A stretch of DNA of 64,000 nucleotides from Fretibacterium fastidiosum (GCF_964642095.1 NZ_OZ209244.1:2108001-2172000); one strand, 5' to 3'; counted from the stretch's first letter, positions 32,219 to 40,679 are shown. Notes: generated by a model not told the origin, from the letters alone. Numbers and translations are program-made.

Positions 32219-32798
32219 GATCGAGGACTCCTTTGTTCGCTGGCTCTGCGACCTGGGAATCCCGCCGGCCGAGGGAGAGCGCCTTACCCTGGACGGGCAG
32301 AAGCACCGCTACAGGGTCGTCGGGGACCGTGGCACGACACGAAACGGCGAATACTGCATCTATTGCGACGAACGGCCCGCCGGCTGGGCGAAGAGTTGGA
32401 GCGCAAAGCATGGCGTGGAGTACGCCGTGTGGACGTACTACCAGCCCGGGGATTCGCCCTGGAGCGACGAGGAAAAACGCGAGTACGTGAAGCGCATGGA
32501 GGCGCAGCGCGCCGCGGCCGCACGGCAGAAGGAGCTGGAGCGGGCGAAGGCGAGCGCGGAGGCGGCACGGAAATGGGAGGCGGCCACGGAGCCGAGGCCG
32601 GAACATCCGTACCTCAAAAAGAAAGGGCTCTCTGGAGCGCATGGGGCGCGCCAGTTGGGGAAGCTCCTGGTACTGCCGATCCGGAACGCCTCAGGGGCCC
32701 TGATGAACATCCAGACGATCGCCCCGGACGGCGAGAAGCGCTTCCATCCGGGGGCGCCGAAGGCGGGCGGGTTCTTCGTGATGGGGGGGGAGGGATAA
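32196..32798 (+). CDS. Primase N-terminal part, cut short by an insertion
   Basis: 200 aa. Features of phage/plasmid zinc-binding or TraC-like primases: a WAKSWSAKHG stretch, a charged helical linker, HPYLKKKGLSGAHGARQLG, and LLVLPIRNASGALMNIQTIAPDGEKRF just before the Toprim core. The frame ends GGFFVMGGEG-stop at 32796-32798 inside inserted DNA. In intact relatives the sequence goes straight into the Toprim strand found in the next ORF. Confidence 0.75.
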   Translation: MNRPTGFEIEDSFVRWLCDLGIPPAEGERLTLDGQKHRYRVVGDRGTTRNGEYCIYCDERPAGWAKSWSAKHGVEYAVWTYYQPGDSPWSDEEKREYVKRMEAQRAAAARQKELERAKASAEAARKWEAATEPRPEHPYLKKKGLSGAHGARQLGKLLVLPIRNASGALMNIQTIAPDGEKRFHPGAPKAGGFFVMGGEG

Positions 32799-32906
32799 CC
32801 CCCCCGCCCCTTCGGGGCACCCCCCCTTGCAGGGGGGGCAAAAGAGTGGAGAGCCAGGGCAGAGCCCTGATTCGACACATGACTTTGGTTCGGCGGCGCC
32901 CTACTT
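32783..32906. repeat. 124-bp hairpin-rich insertion in the primase gene
   Basis: Segment flanked by ATGGGGGG and TTGGGGGG. It holds consecutive inverted repeats: a G-run/CCCCCCC pair, GCCCC-TT-CGGGGC, CCCCCCC-TTGCA-GGGGGGG, and CAGGGC-AGA-GCCCTG. Deleting exactly 32783-32906 joins the two primase ORFs in frame as FFVMGGDREVFLCEG, which is the normal Toprim context. A small palindromic (MITE-like) insertion is the simplest reading. Confidence 0.7.
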
Positions 32907-34503
32907 GGGGGGAGATCGGGAGGTATTTCTGTGCGAGGGGTTCGCCACCGGAGCCACGGTGCACGAGGCGACGGGGCGGACGGTGGTCGTGGCCTGGGAC
33001 TGCGGGAATTTGCCGAAGGTGGCGGAGCTGCTGAGGCCCCGGTATCCGGGGCGGCTGGTCCTTGCGGCCGACAACGACCACAGGACGCCGGGGAACCCCG
33101 GCCTGGCGGCGGCGTTCGAGCTTGCGGAGCGGTTCGGGATCCCGTTCACGTCGCCGGTCTTCGAGGCGGACGAGAGCGGGAGCGACTGGAACGACTACGC
33201 GGCCCTGCACGGCATCGAGCGGACGGCGGAGGAAATCTTCCTGCGGCTGGAGGAGAACCGGAGGGTCCCCGAGCTGGAACAGCACTACGCCTGGCCACGC
33301 TGGGTCCACGAGAGGAAGAACGGGGCCCCGATGGGGACGCTGGAGAACCTGCAGGTCCTTTTGCGGCATGAGAAGATCGGGGTCTGGTACGACGAGATAA
33401 AAAAGGACGTCTGCTACTCCCTGCCCGAGACGATGGAAGGGGGCAAGTTCGGGAAGGACAACCGGGCGAACTCCATCTTTGCGCTGGTCGTCTCCCTGTG
33501 CGAGCGGTATGGGTTCCCGACGGCGAACCTGGACGCCTATCTGGTGGCCATAGCGGACGAGAACCGAAAGAACCCCGTGATGAATTGGATTCGTCTGCGC
33601 GCATGGGATGGGAAGGACCGCATCGGGGCGCTGACGGAGACCCTGACGCTGGCGGAGTGGTTCCCGGACCGGATGAAGCGCCTGCTCATGACCCGGTGGC
33701 TCATCTCGGCCGTGGCCGCGTGCGTCGCCGATGCCTTCAAGACTCGAGGTGTCCTCGTGCTGCAAGGGGCCCAGGCGATCGGGAAGACAAGCTGGTTTGC
33801 GTCCCTGGTTCCCTCTTCCTCCGGGTGGTTTCTGGACGGGGTGGCGCTGGACCCGGAGGACAAGGACAGCCTGAAGCGGGTCATCAGCCACTGGATCATC
33901 GAGCTGGGGGAGCTGGAGGCGACCTTCAAAAAGGCGGACATCAACAAACTCAAGAGCTACATCACCTCGCCCGTCGACGTCGTCCGCTTGCCCTGGGCGC
34001 GGAAGTTCTCAGACTTCCCGCGGCGGACGGTGTTCTGCGCCTCGGTGAACCAGGCGGAGTTCCTGGTGGACACGACGGGGAACAGCCGGTGGTGGTGCCT
34101 GCCCTGCCGGAGCATAAACTACAAGCACGGGATCGACCTCCAGCAGCTCTGGGCGCAGGCGCTCTCCCTGTACCGGACCGGGGAGCCCTGGTGGCTGACG
34201 AAGGACGAGGAGCGGGACCTGGACGACCTGAACCGGTACTTCGAGGCCGGGGACGAGATCGAGGACGCAATAGCCTCCGGCTGGAACTGGGACGAGTACG
34301 AACAGGACCTTTCCATGGGGCTTGGAGACTGGATGAACGCGACGAGCATCCTGAAGTCCTGCGGGATGCAGAACCCGACGAAGATGCAGGTGCGGCGCGC
34401 GGGGGAGGTGCTGCGGAAGCTGACCGGGCGGGAGCCCGAGCGGCGCGGGAAGGCTCGGGACCGGTGCTACTGGATGCCACACAGGAACGGCTACAGCCCT
34501 TAG
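32905..34503 (+). CDS. Toprim plus VapE-type helicase part of the split primase
   Basis: The N-terminal remainder of the Toprim domain (REVFLCEGFATGATVHE, VVVAWDCGNL, LVLAADNDHRTPG) is followed by a VapE/virulence-associated-E superfamily ATPase with Walker A GAQAIGKTSW, ELGELEATFKKADINKLKSY (Walker B/sensor region) and FCASVNQAEFL. The frame is +1 relative to the upstream ORF; the TTG at 32905 is the lowest sensible boundary, and a good ribosome-binding site is lacking. Together with the upstream ORF it would be a primase-helicase of about 730 aa that replicates the island from the iteron region immediately downstream. Confidence 0.8.
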   Translation: MGGDREVFLCEGFATGATVHEATGRTVVVAWDCGNLPKVAELLRPRYPGRLVLAADNDHRTPGNPGLAAAFELAERFGIPFTSPVFEADESGSDWNDYAALHGIERTAEEIFLRLEENRRVPELEQHYAWPRWVHERKNGAPMGTLENLQVLLRHEKIGVWYDEIKKDVCYSLPETMEGGKFGKDNRANSIFALVVSLCERYGFPTANLDAYLVAIADENRKNPVMNWIRLRAWDGKDRIGALTETLTLAEWFPDRMKRLLMTRWLISAVAACVADAFKTRGVLVLQGAQAIGKTSWFASLVPSSSGWFLDGVALDPEDKDSLKRVISHWIIELGELEATFKKADINKLKSYITSPVDVVRLPWARKFSDFPRRTVFCASVNQAEFLVDTTGNSRWWCLPCRSINYKHGIDLQQLWAQALSLYRTGEPWWLTKDEERDLDDLNRYFEAGDEIEDAIASGWNWDEYEQDLSMGLGDWMNATSILKSCGMQNPTKMQVRRAGEVLRKLTGREPERRGKARDRCYWMPHRNGYSP

Positions 34504-34515
34504 AGGACGAAGAGC

Positions 34516-34772
34516 GGCGGACAAAGACAAGTCTGTCCGCCCTTTGTCCGCCTGTTTGTCCGCCACGTAAAACCTTGCCAATGAATGTCTTATACCCAAT
34601 CAGCGGACAAAGGACACAAAAAACCGGAAATTTCTTCTCACGCGCGCGCGTTTTGATATTTTTTATCTTTTTTTTAAAGATTTTTTGTCAGACTTTAGTC
34701 CGCTCTGTCCGCCATGTTAGATAAAGCATTGCCGCAGGCTGGTTAGGATGGCGGACAAAGAGGCGGACAAAA
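34516..34772. other. Iteron cluster with AT-rich core, probable replication origin of the island
   Basis: Copies of GGCGGACAAA in both orientations: forward at 34516-34526, 34602-34612, 34750-34760 and 34762-34772; reverse (TTTGTCCGCC or TCTGTCCGCC) at 34532-34541, 34542-34552, 34555-34564 and 34704-34713, plus a partial copy at 34696-34703. Between the groups lies an AT-rich stretch (34650-34695) beside an alternating CG run (34640-34649). Iterons around an AT-rich core directly after a primase-helicase gene is the usual satellite/plasmid origin layout. No gene occupies 34504-34747. Confidence 0.75.
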
Positions 34773-34826
34773 AGAGATTGTCTGCCCCTCGAAAAGGAGT
34801 GTCCGGCACAATGCAGCCGATTAGAG

Positions 34827-35690
34827 CGTGTTCACTCAAAAACATTGTCAAAAGGGTGAAGGTATGTCAAAATAGTTGTATGATGGAGATCAGCCAGGTG
34901 CAATACGAGCGTATAGCGGATTGTTTCCCTGTTCACCGAGGTAATGTCGCTTACGACAACCTTAGAGTGCTCAATGCCATTCTGTATGTCATGGAAAATG
35001 GGTGCAAATGGAGGAGGCTCCCGGAAAAGTTTGGAAACTGGCATACAATCTACGTGCGCATGAGCCGATGGTACAAGTCCGGTGTTCTGGATAAGGTTTT
35101 TGAACGCCTGCAGCACGAGCGTCTTCTCCGCATGAGGCTTGAAGCGGTGTGTTTAGACAGTTCCTGCGTCAAAGTTCATCCTGATGGGACGGGAGCTTTA
35201 AAAAAGGGGGTCCTCAATCTATCGGCAAGTCCCGTGGAGGATGGACCACCAAGATTCATCTGGTTGCCGCGGGTCCCGCTTGTCCGTTGATGTTTCATCT
35301 CTCGCCCGGCAATGCTCATGACGGTCCAGAAGGCCGCAAGTTGATAGAGCGGCTGAAGGCGTTGCTGACGCCGGGATGCAAGTTGTTGATGGATAAGGCC
35401 TATTGTGGAGTGGCGACACGTCGTCTTGCGGAAGAATGTGGGTTGGAGCCGGTCGTTCCGCCCAAGAGCAACGCGAAGAAACCCTGGCCGTACGATGTGG
35501 AGCTTTACAAGAGACGAAACGAGGTCGAACGTCTTTTCTGCAGGGTCAAAAGGTTTCGTCGCATTGCTACGCGGTACGATAAGTTGGATGTCATTTTCCT
35601 GGGCTTCCTGCTTTTTGCTTTTGTTGTCGACTTCTTGCTCTTGCGTTAGCACGACCTAGTCACGAAGAATTTGAGTTCATGAGAGAACGG
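34827..35690. mobile_element. IS5-family (IS427-like) insertion sequence
   Basis: Two overlapping ORFs for one DDE transposase. Terminal similarity is imperfect: left TTCACTCAAAAACATTGT (34831 on) against the reverse complement of the region around 35663-35681, about 13 of 18 matching. The ends are therefore approximate and the target duplication was not identified. It lies between the origin region and the 79-aa ORF. Confidence 0.7.
34880..35649 (+). CDS. IS5-family transposase made by -1 frameshifting (orfA-orfB)
   Basis: OrfA (from ATG 34880 or 34883) carries the N-terminal HTH and first catalytic Asp (VCLDSSCVKVHPDG). OrfB carries LLMDKAYCG (second Asp) and RRNEVERLFCRVKRFRRIATRYDK (Glu region). 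The join is the heptamer A-AAA-AAG at 35200-35206. In the -1 frame it reads on as GPQSIGKSRGGWTTKIHLV, the expected IS5 sequence. This is the classical slippery site used by dnaX and many IS elements. Intact apart from the programmed shift. Confidence 0.85.
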
Positions 35691-35918
35691 GGAATCTATC
35701 TTTGCTCGCTCTGCAGGTACTGTCCGCGCCAAAAAGATAAAAATACGTATTATTGCTTAGCAGGAAAACCGTGGCGGGCGTATTACAGGATGCGGGAGTG
35801 TCAGGGCTTTCGCCCGAAGCCGAAGAAGCCGGAGCCCAAGGCGGAACAGCTGCGGATGTTCGACGACTGGGGGCACGCCGCCCCGGAGGCGGCGCCTGCC
35901 GATGAGGGGAGGCGATGA
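35679..35918 (+). CDS. Small Cys-rich protein, 79 aa
   Basis: Starts MRERGIYLCSLCRYCPRQKD, then YYCLAGKPW and RECQGFRPK: five Cys in CxxCxxC...C...C spacing suggest a zinc site, with a Pro/Lys-rich tail. Its start lies at the right end of the IS5 copy, so the original N-terminus may be lost. The family is unknown; such proteins occur in phage early/late regions. Confidence 0.5.
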   Translation: MRERGIYLCSLCRYCPRQKDKNTYYCLAGKPWRAYYRMRECQGFRPKPKKPEPKAEQLRMFDDWGHAAPEAAPADEGRR

Positions 35919-35919
35919 G

Positions 35920-36162
35920 GTGCGTTTTGAATTCGCGGAGCGATGTCTCTATGACTACCTCGAAAACGTGGCGAGGCTGGACGTGCTGCGCTCTGAGTTA
36001 AAGACCATGGACGCGATGTCGTCCGCCAGTGGGCAGACGTATGGTGGAGCCTCGGGGGCGGATTACCCCTCAGACGCGGTGTCAACACGCCTGGAACGCC
36101 CCAAATCCACGGGAACGCAAAGCGCGGGCAAAGTAAAGGGCCAGGCAGAGGAAAAGTTTTAA
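35920..36162 (+). CDS. RinA/DUF1492-like phage late regulator, truncated
   Basis: GTG 35920 (GGGGAGG 8 nt upstream) codes MRFEFAERCLYDYLENVARL, then DVLRSELKTMDAMSSASGQTY and SDAVSTRLE. This matches the N-terminal half of small RinA/ArpU-type late-transcription activators, which normally run about 130 residues. From about 36085 the frame reads into a dispersed repeat (36106-36160) shared with 48.1 kb and ends there, so the C-terminal sigma-like part is missing. Confidence 0.5.
   Translation: MRFEFAERCLYDYLENVARLDVLRSELKTMDAMSSASGQTYGGASGADYPSDAVSTRLERPKSTGTQSAGKVKGQAEEKF
36106..36160 (+). repeat. Dispersed repeat, copy A (IS1380-associated)
   Basis: 55 nt from TCCACGGGAACGC to GGAAAAGTTTT match the minus strand of 48114-48168 at about 48 of 55 positions by my count, all differences being transitions. 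It begins about 130 nt beyond the IS1380 transposase stop, so it may be that element's terminal region. Confidence 0.8.
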
Positions 36163-36287
36163 AAAATGGGCTGTTCACCCCTCCGCTGCCTTTAAATACG
36201 GAAATATCTTCCCGTTCTCACAATAACCCCGTCAGCGTGAGCTCGCACCCACACCCCCTCTCGGCTATTGGCCCGGCGTTCTCCCGC

Positions 36288-37575
36288 TCATTCCAGCGAG
36301 ATAGCCAATTTCTTGAGCTTCCGGTACGCTCCCAGAAACCAACTCCCCACAACTCCCCCTTTCACCTGCAGCACCATGCGGCGCGCATGGCGCACCATAC
36401 GCCCTATGCTCGTGTAAAACAAAAATCGCAGCGTCCTGGGACGGTAACTCCTCAACGCTTCAGGCAGAAGCAGACGCTTTAACAAACTGTGCAGCGACAG
36501 AGACAGCACCGACACATTCCACCAGAACGCGTTCGACCCAAATCGGTGCGAGATGACGTGCCCGCCGGCCAGGTCCTCCTTCAGGATGCGGTGCACTTCC
36601 TCTGACTTGCCGCACCGCTCACGATACCACCGGATTACCGCTCCTCCCTCCCAATCCAACAGGTTCGTCACGATACCAAACACCTTGTATACGTGGCCGC
36701 CAAGCTCCGTCAGATGCAGCTTCTTCACCCTGGCGTTCTCAGACTCCAGGTCGTCGATCAGCTCTGGTATGAACAGCTGCCGTGAGTCCTGCAGCTCCTG
36801 AGACAGTCGAAGCTTCTTTCCCGATCCCTCCAACTCGAATGCCTCGCGAATGGCAAGAAAACGGTACGTCGGACCGTTCTTGTCGAGACTCAAAGACTGT
36901 GGCGCATAGACGACCTCCGCCCATTCCTGGCCGTTGCCCAAAGGGCGCCAATCCTTCTCACAAACTGCCTCCACCGCCTCCCTGAAATCCCTGTATACAG
37001 GACACGAGATCGCAAACTCGATCACCCCGAAACGCGCATCCTGACCCTCCGCCAGATAGCGCAAAAGACGCGTCTGGTAACCCGCACTGTCCGAACGGTA
37101 CCTCACCTTCCTCACTCCCGCAGGAAGATGCGCCAGTACCCCCTGCAGCTGCTCCAGCTGTCCGTGCCCAGGCTTCACATTCCCGTCCCGGTATTCCGTC
37201 GCCACAGGCAGGTCGTACTCCGGACAGTACACGTTCAACGCCTCATAACTCCGTTTCCCCTGGTAGTTGTACAACGCCCCGCTCGTCTCCGTCTCGATGA
37301 ACGTCGCGTCCTGGTCCAGCGTCAACTCCTCCTGCGCAGACGCCTCGAACGCGCACCTCAGAAGATGGCGGTGCACCTCCTCAAACCCCCTCAGCGCCTC
37401 ATTCGATGCCGGGACAAAGGAACGGCCATGACCCCGCTCCCGGTCCTCCGATTCGTTATGAAAACAGCTGGCGTAGTCCCGGGCCGACGTTGGAGATGGA
37501 AACGGCAGGGGGAGTTTCTTCAGCCCCGCCTGCTCCTTCAAAAACTTCAGGTGTTCCACGGCTCTGCCGCCGCTG
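36288..37575 (-). pseudogene. IS1380-family transposase, 5'-truncated
   Basis: DDE transposase with TLDQDATFIET (first Asp), RSDSAGYQ (second Asp) and WYRERCGKSEEVHRILKEDL (Glu). It ends AYRKLKKLAISLE at 36288. The recognisable IS1380 sequence begins about GGRAVEHLKFLKEQAG, near 37575. Upstream of that the minus-strand frame is merely antisense to IS3 orfA, so roughly the first 40-50 residues are gone. The IS1380 and IS3 copies thus truncate each other. 36163-36287 holds no gene. Confidence 0.8.
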
Positions 37576-37821
37576 GAGATTGCGTTAAGCGCGTATCGTA
37601 ACGACAGGACCCTATCGGAATTATCTGCGGAGTATGGTGTTTCTTCCATGCAGATAGGGCGCTGGAAAAAGATGCTGAGCGACAGGGCGTCCGAGCTTTT
37701 TGAGACGGGGAGCTCAATGGACGTAGAAAAGATCACCGACCCGTTGTACAAGGAAATCGGGCGCCTGAAAATGGATATAGAGTGGCTCAAAAAAAAACGA
37801 GGAGGAATTGAGCGTCGCTGA
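37575..37821 (+). pseudogene. IS3-family orfA, 5'-truncated
   Basis: The frame reads ALSAYRNDRTLSELSAEYGV then QIGRWKKMLSDRASELFETG and IGRLKMDIEWLKKK: the HTH and leucine-zipper parts of IS3 OrfA. The first 15-20 residues are missing at the IS1380 junction. The A9 run at 37789-37797 separates it from orfB by one base, a typical place for transcriptional or ribosomal slippage: with eight A the proteins fuse as WLKKNEEELSVAERR. Confidence 0.75.
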
Positions 37822-38656
37822 ACGGCGCAGTTTTGTTAATCCGTGCGATGCCGAGATGAGCATCAGACGCCAGTGCGAGCTTTTGGCATTGAGCCGCTCA
37901 GGCTATTACCGATCATTGTTGCCCTGCAGGGAGAGTGAGGCTAACGAAGAACTGATGAAGGCAATCGACCGGCAGTATATCCAGACGCCGTTCTATGGGA
38001 GTCGGAGGAAGGCGATCTGGCTCAAAGGTCAGGGATATGCGGTAAACCGTAAGCGAGTGATGCGTCTGATGCGAAAGATGGGACTGGAAGGCCAGGCTCC
38101 TGGCCCATCGACGAGCAAGCCCCATCCGGAGCACAAGGTATATCCGTATCTGCTTCGGGGTCTTGAGATAACGTCTGTCAACCAGGTATGGAGCACGGAT
38201 ATTACGTACATTCCTCTGAAGCAGGGGTACATGTACCTGGCGGCGGTAATGGACTGGTACAGCCGTTATGTGCTGTCGTGGGAGCTGTCGAACAGCCTGG
38301 ACAGCGAATTCTGCGTGAGGGCACTGGAGGTGGCATTGAGTCGAGGTAAACCTGAGATATTCAACACGGATCAGGGCAGTCAATTTACGAGCGATGACTT
38401 TACGAGCCGGCTTTTGGACAGTGCGATACGCATCAGCATGGATGGCCGTGGTCGTGCGTTGGACAACATTTTTATTGAGCGTCTATGGCGAAGCCTGAAG
38501 TACGAGTGCATCTATCTGAACGAGTATGAGAATGTGCCCGAATTGCTGGAAGGGCTGAGGTGGTGGTTCGGATTTTACAATGAGGAGCGTCCGCTCACGG
38601 CGTTACCGGGAAGGATAACCCCGCGCAACATGTATGAAAAGTGCCTCATTTCTTGA
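37808..38656 (+). CDS. IS3-family transposase OrfB, 282 aa
   Basis: Integrase core (rve) with VWSTDITYIP (Asp), FNTDQGSQFTS (Asp) and FIERLWRSLKYE (Glu), preceded by an HTH-21 segment (YYRSLLPC...YGSRRKAIWLKGQGYAVNRK). Full length. The right terminus is probably TCCTTGACATGGGGACCA at 38691-38708. The left end of the element is missing. Confidence 0.88.
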   Translation: MSVAERRSFVNPCDAEMSIRRQCELLALSRSGYYRSLLPCRESEANEELMKAIDRQYIQTPFYGSRRKAIWLKGQGYAVNRKRVMRLMRKMGLEGQAPGPSTSKPHPEHKVYPYLLRGLEITSVNQVWSTDITYIPLKQGYMYLAAVMDWYSRYVLSWELSNSLDSEFCVRALEVALSRGKPEIFNTDQGSQFTSDDFTSRLLDSAIRISMDGRGRALDNIFIERLWRSLKYECIYLNEYENVPELLEGLRWWFGFYNEERPLTALPGRITPRNMYEKCLIS

Positions 38657-38720
38657 ACCTTGACCTAAACTCTCTTTCCCCTCTTTTTGGTCCTTGACAT
38701 GGGGACCACTATACGTGCAG

Positions 38721-38754
38721 AAAGCGGGGCTGCCGATCCGTGCAGCCCCGCTTT
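38721..38754 (+). terminator. Strong hairpin after the IS3 end
   Basis: AAAGCGGGGCTGC, 8-nt loop, GCAGCCCCGCTTT, then CTTAAA. A 13-bp perfect stem with a short T tract. It probably belongs to chromosome DNA that once followed a gene now displaced by the island and IS insertions. Confidence 0.8.
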
Positions 38755-38805
38755 CTTAAAAGAGGCATGTCCCTGCCGCATCTTCGGGCCTCGGTGAGGT
38801 TCGTC

Positions 38806-38833
38806 TTGAAAGAAAGTTCCTAACTGCTATAAT
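38806..38833 (+). promoter_or_regulatory. gatCAB promoter
   Basis: TTGAAA 38806-38811, 16-nt spacer, TATAAT 38828-38833, about 90 nt before gatC. Confidence 0.75.
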
Positions 38834-38921
38834 TTCATAATGTGTGCATAATTCGGCGGTCGCAGCGAGGGCACGGCCGCGGATTTTGAATCTTTCAGAA
38901 AGAGTGAGAGGAAGTGCGGCG

Positions 38922-39212
38922 ATGAAGTTGAGCAGTGACGAAGTGCGCGATATCGCCCTGGAGGCCCGCCTGATCCTGACGGAGGATGAGCTGGCCGCAG
39001 CCGTGGGCTACATCAACGGCTTTCTGGACATGCTGGATCGCTTCAATGAGCTGGACCTCGAGGACGTGGAGCCCTTCTGCTTCGCTGAGACGATGGAGTG
39101 TCCGCTGCGGGACGACGTCCTGAAGCCCTTTGAGGACCGGGATGCGATCCTGCGCGAGAGCGCGCACGTGGAGCGGGACTACTTCAAGGTCCCCCGCATT
39201 ATGGAGGATTGA
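38922..39212 (+). CDS. gatC: Asp/Glu-tRNA amidotransferase subunit C
   Basis: 96 aa. GatC stabilises GatA and docks GatB in the complex that converts Glu-tRNA(Gln) or Asp-tRNA(Asn) to the amide forms. Pattern DEVRDIALEARLILTEDELA, then FLDMLDRFNELDLEDVEPF and the C-terminal LRDD...FKVPRIMED. The ATG at 38922 is preferred over a longer frame since GAGAGGAAG precedes it. Confidence 0.92.
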   Translation: MKLSSDEVRDIALEARLILTEDELAAAVGYINGFLDMLDRFNELDLEDVEPFCFAETMECPLRDDVLKPFEDRDAILRESAHVERDYFKVPRIMED

Positions 39213-39214
39213 TC

Positions 39215-40678
39215 ATGGAGCTCTTTGAGTTGAACCTGCGGGACGCCGCCGAGGGCGTCCGCACGAAGAAGTTTTCCGCGCTGGAGCTCTTTGACGCCTG
39301 TTTTGCCCGTGCCGCCTCCTGCGAGCCGAAACTTGCGGCCCTCATCACCCCGACGGAGGAGGAGGGCCGTAGGGGGGCAGAGGAGATCGACGCCCGGATC
39401 GCGCGGGGGGAGGACGTCGGCCCGCTGGGCGGCGTTCCCGTCGTGCTGAAGGACAACCTCTGCACGAAGGGCGTGCGGACCACGGCCGCCAGCAAAATCC
39501 TGGGCGATTGGCGCCCGCCGTATGACGCGACGGTCTGGTCCCTCCTGCAGGGGGCGGGAGCGGTCCTGCTGGGCAAGGCCAACATGGACGAGTTCGCCAT
39601 GGGGAACACCTGCGGCAACTCCGCCTTCGGCCCCTCGAAGAACCCCTGGGACGTGACGCACGTCCCGGGGGGCAGTTCGGGCGGCAGCGCCGCGGCTGTC
39701 GCGGCGGCCTACGCCCCCTGCGCGCTGGGCAGCGACACCGGAGGGTCCATCCGCCAACCGGCTTCCTACTGCGGCGTCTACGGGCTCAAGCCGACCTACG
39801 GCATGGTGAGCCGCTACGGCGTCATCTCCTACGGCTCCTCGTTGGACCAGGTGGGGCCCCTCGCCCGGACGGTGTCGGACCTGCAGCTTGCGATGGCGAT
39901 CCTGGTCCACTACGACCCCATGGACTCCAGCAGCGTCCCCGGCAAGTCCTTTGACTTCACGCCCCACAAAATGGACCTGAAGGGGAAGCGGGTTGCGTTG
40001 GTGAAGGAGTTTCAGGCCTTTACCCTGGAGGCCCCCATCGCAGACGCCATGGCGCGCGTTCGCAGGCTCCTCGAGAACGCCGGGGCCGAAATCCTTGAGG
40101 TGGGGCTCCCCACCGTCGCCCGCTATGCGGTTTCCTGCTACTACGCACTGGCCATGTCCGAGGCCCACACGAACCTCGAGCGCTACGACGGCATCCGCTA
40201 CGGCTATACGGTGGACGACGCGGTCGGCAGCAAGGAGATGTTCGAGGCCGTGCGCTCCGCGGGGTTCGGCAGCGAGGTGAAGTCGCGCATCATCGCCGGC
40301 ACCTGCCTTACGGAGCCCACGCGCTGCAACGAGTACTACGTCGCGGCGACGAAGGTGCGCACGCTGATCGCGCGGGAGTTCGCAAAGGCTTTCGAGAGCG
40401 CTGACTTCATCCTTCAGCCCGTCACGCCGCTGCTGGCACCGAAGATCGGGGAAACGGACCGGGACAAGATGAAGGGCTACGAATCGGACCTCTACACCCT
40501 GCCCGTGAACCTGGCGGGGCTGCCGGGCCTCTCCTTCTTCGTGGAGCACGCGGCTTCAGGACTGCCCGTCGGGCTGCAGCTGATCGGCGCCCGCTGGAGC
40601 GACCCCGACCTGCTGAACGCGGGGCTGACGCTGGAGGAGTGCCTCGGCTCTCCCTCCATCGCGCGGGGAGGGCTCTGA
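39215..40678 (+). CDS. gatA: Asp/Glu-tRNA amidotransferase subunit A
   Basis: 487 aa amidase that releases ammonia from glutamine. The Ser-cisSer-Lys triad is visible: GVPVVLKDNLCTKG (Lys), PGGSSGGSAAAVAA and DTGGSIRQPASYCG (Ser nucleophile). ATG 39215 lies 7 nt after GGAGG; gap to gatC is 2 nt. Confidence 0.96.
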   Translation: MELFELNLRDAAEGVRTKKFSALELFDACFARAASCEPKLAALITPTEEEGRRGAEEIDARIARGEDVGPLGGVPVVLKDNLCTKGVRTTAASKILGDWRPPYDATVWSLLQGAGAVLLGKANMDEFAMGNTCGNSAFGPSKNPWDVTHVPGGSSGGSAAAVAAAYAPCALGSDTGGSIRQPASYCGVYGLKPTYGMVSRYGVISYGSSLDQVGPLARTVSDLQLAMAILVHYDPMDSSSVPGKSFDFTPHKMDLKGKRVALVKEFQAFTLEAPIADAMARVRRLLENAGAEILEVGLPTVARYAVSCYYALAMSEAHTNLERYDGIRYGYTVDDAVGSKEMFEAVRSAGFGSEVKSRIIAGTCLTEPTRCNEYYVAATKVRTLIAREFAKAFESADFILQPVTPLLAPKIGETDRDKMKGYESDLYTLPVNLAGLPGLSFFVEHAASGLPVGLQLIGARWSDPDLLNAGLTLEECLGSPSIARGGL

Positions 40679-40679
40679 T

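Larger units (their letters stand above)
22670..38708. mobile_element. PICI/satellite-like integrated island at tRNA-Arg (~16 kb)
   Basis: The left border is the 3' end of tRNA-Arg. Contents in order are P4-type integrase; minus-strand cargo including Panacea pair, TA modules and a DUF262-HNH gene; divergent XRE repressor pair; excisionase-like gene; primase-VapE; iteron region; RinA-like gene; then IS5, IS1380 and IS3 copies. No capsid, tail, portal or large terminase gene is present. This order (int, repressor pair, xis, pri-rep, ori, late regulator) is known from phage-inducible chromosomal islands. The right border is set at the IS3 terminus because no attR copy of the tRNA end was found, so the true end is uncertain. 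Confidence 0.75.

Noticed and set aside
37576..37790. N-terminal 55-70 residues of the IS1380 transposase as read from 37790
   Set aside because: This part is antisense to recognisable IS3 orfA codons, so it is not IS1380 protein.
38764..38795. Possible attR copy of the tRNA-Arg end (CCTGCCGC)
   Set aside because: Only 8 bp match the tRNA 3' end, expected by chance in GC-rich DNA.
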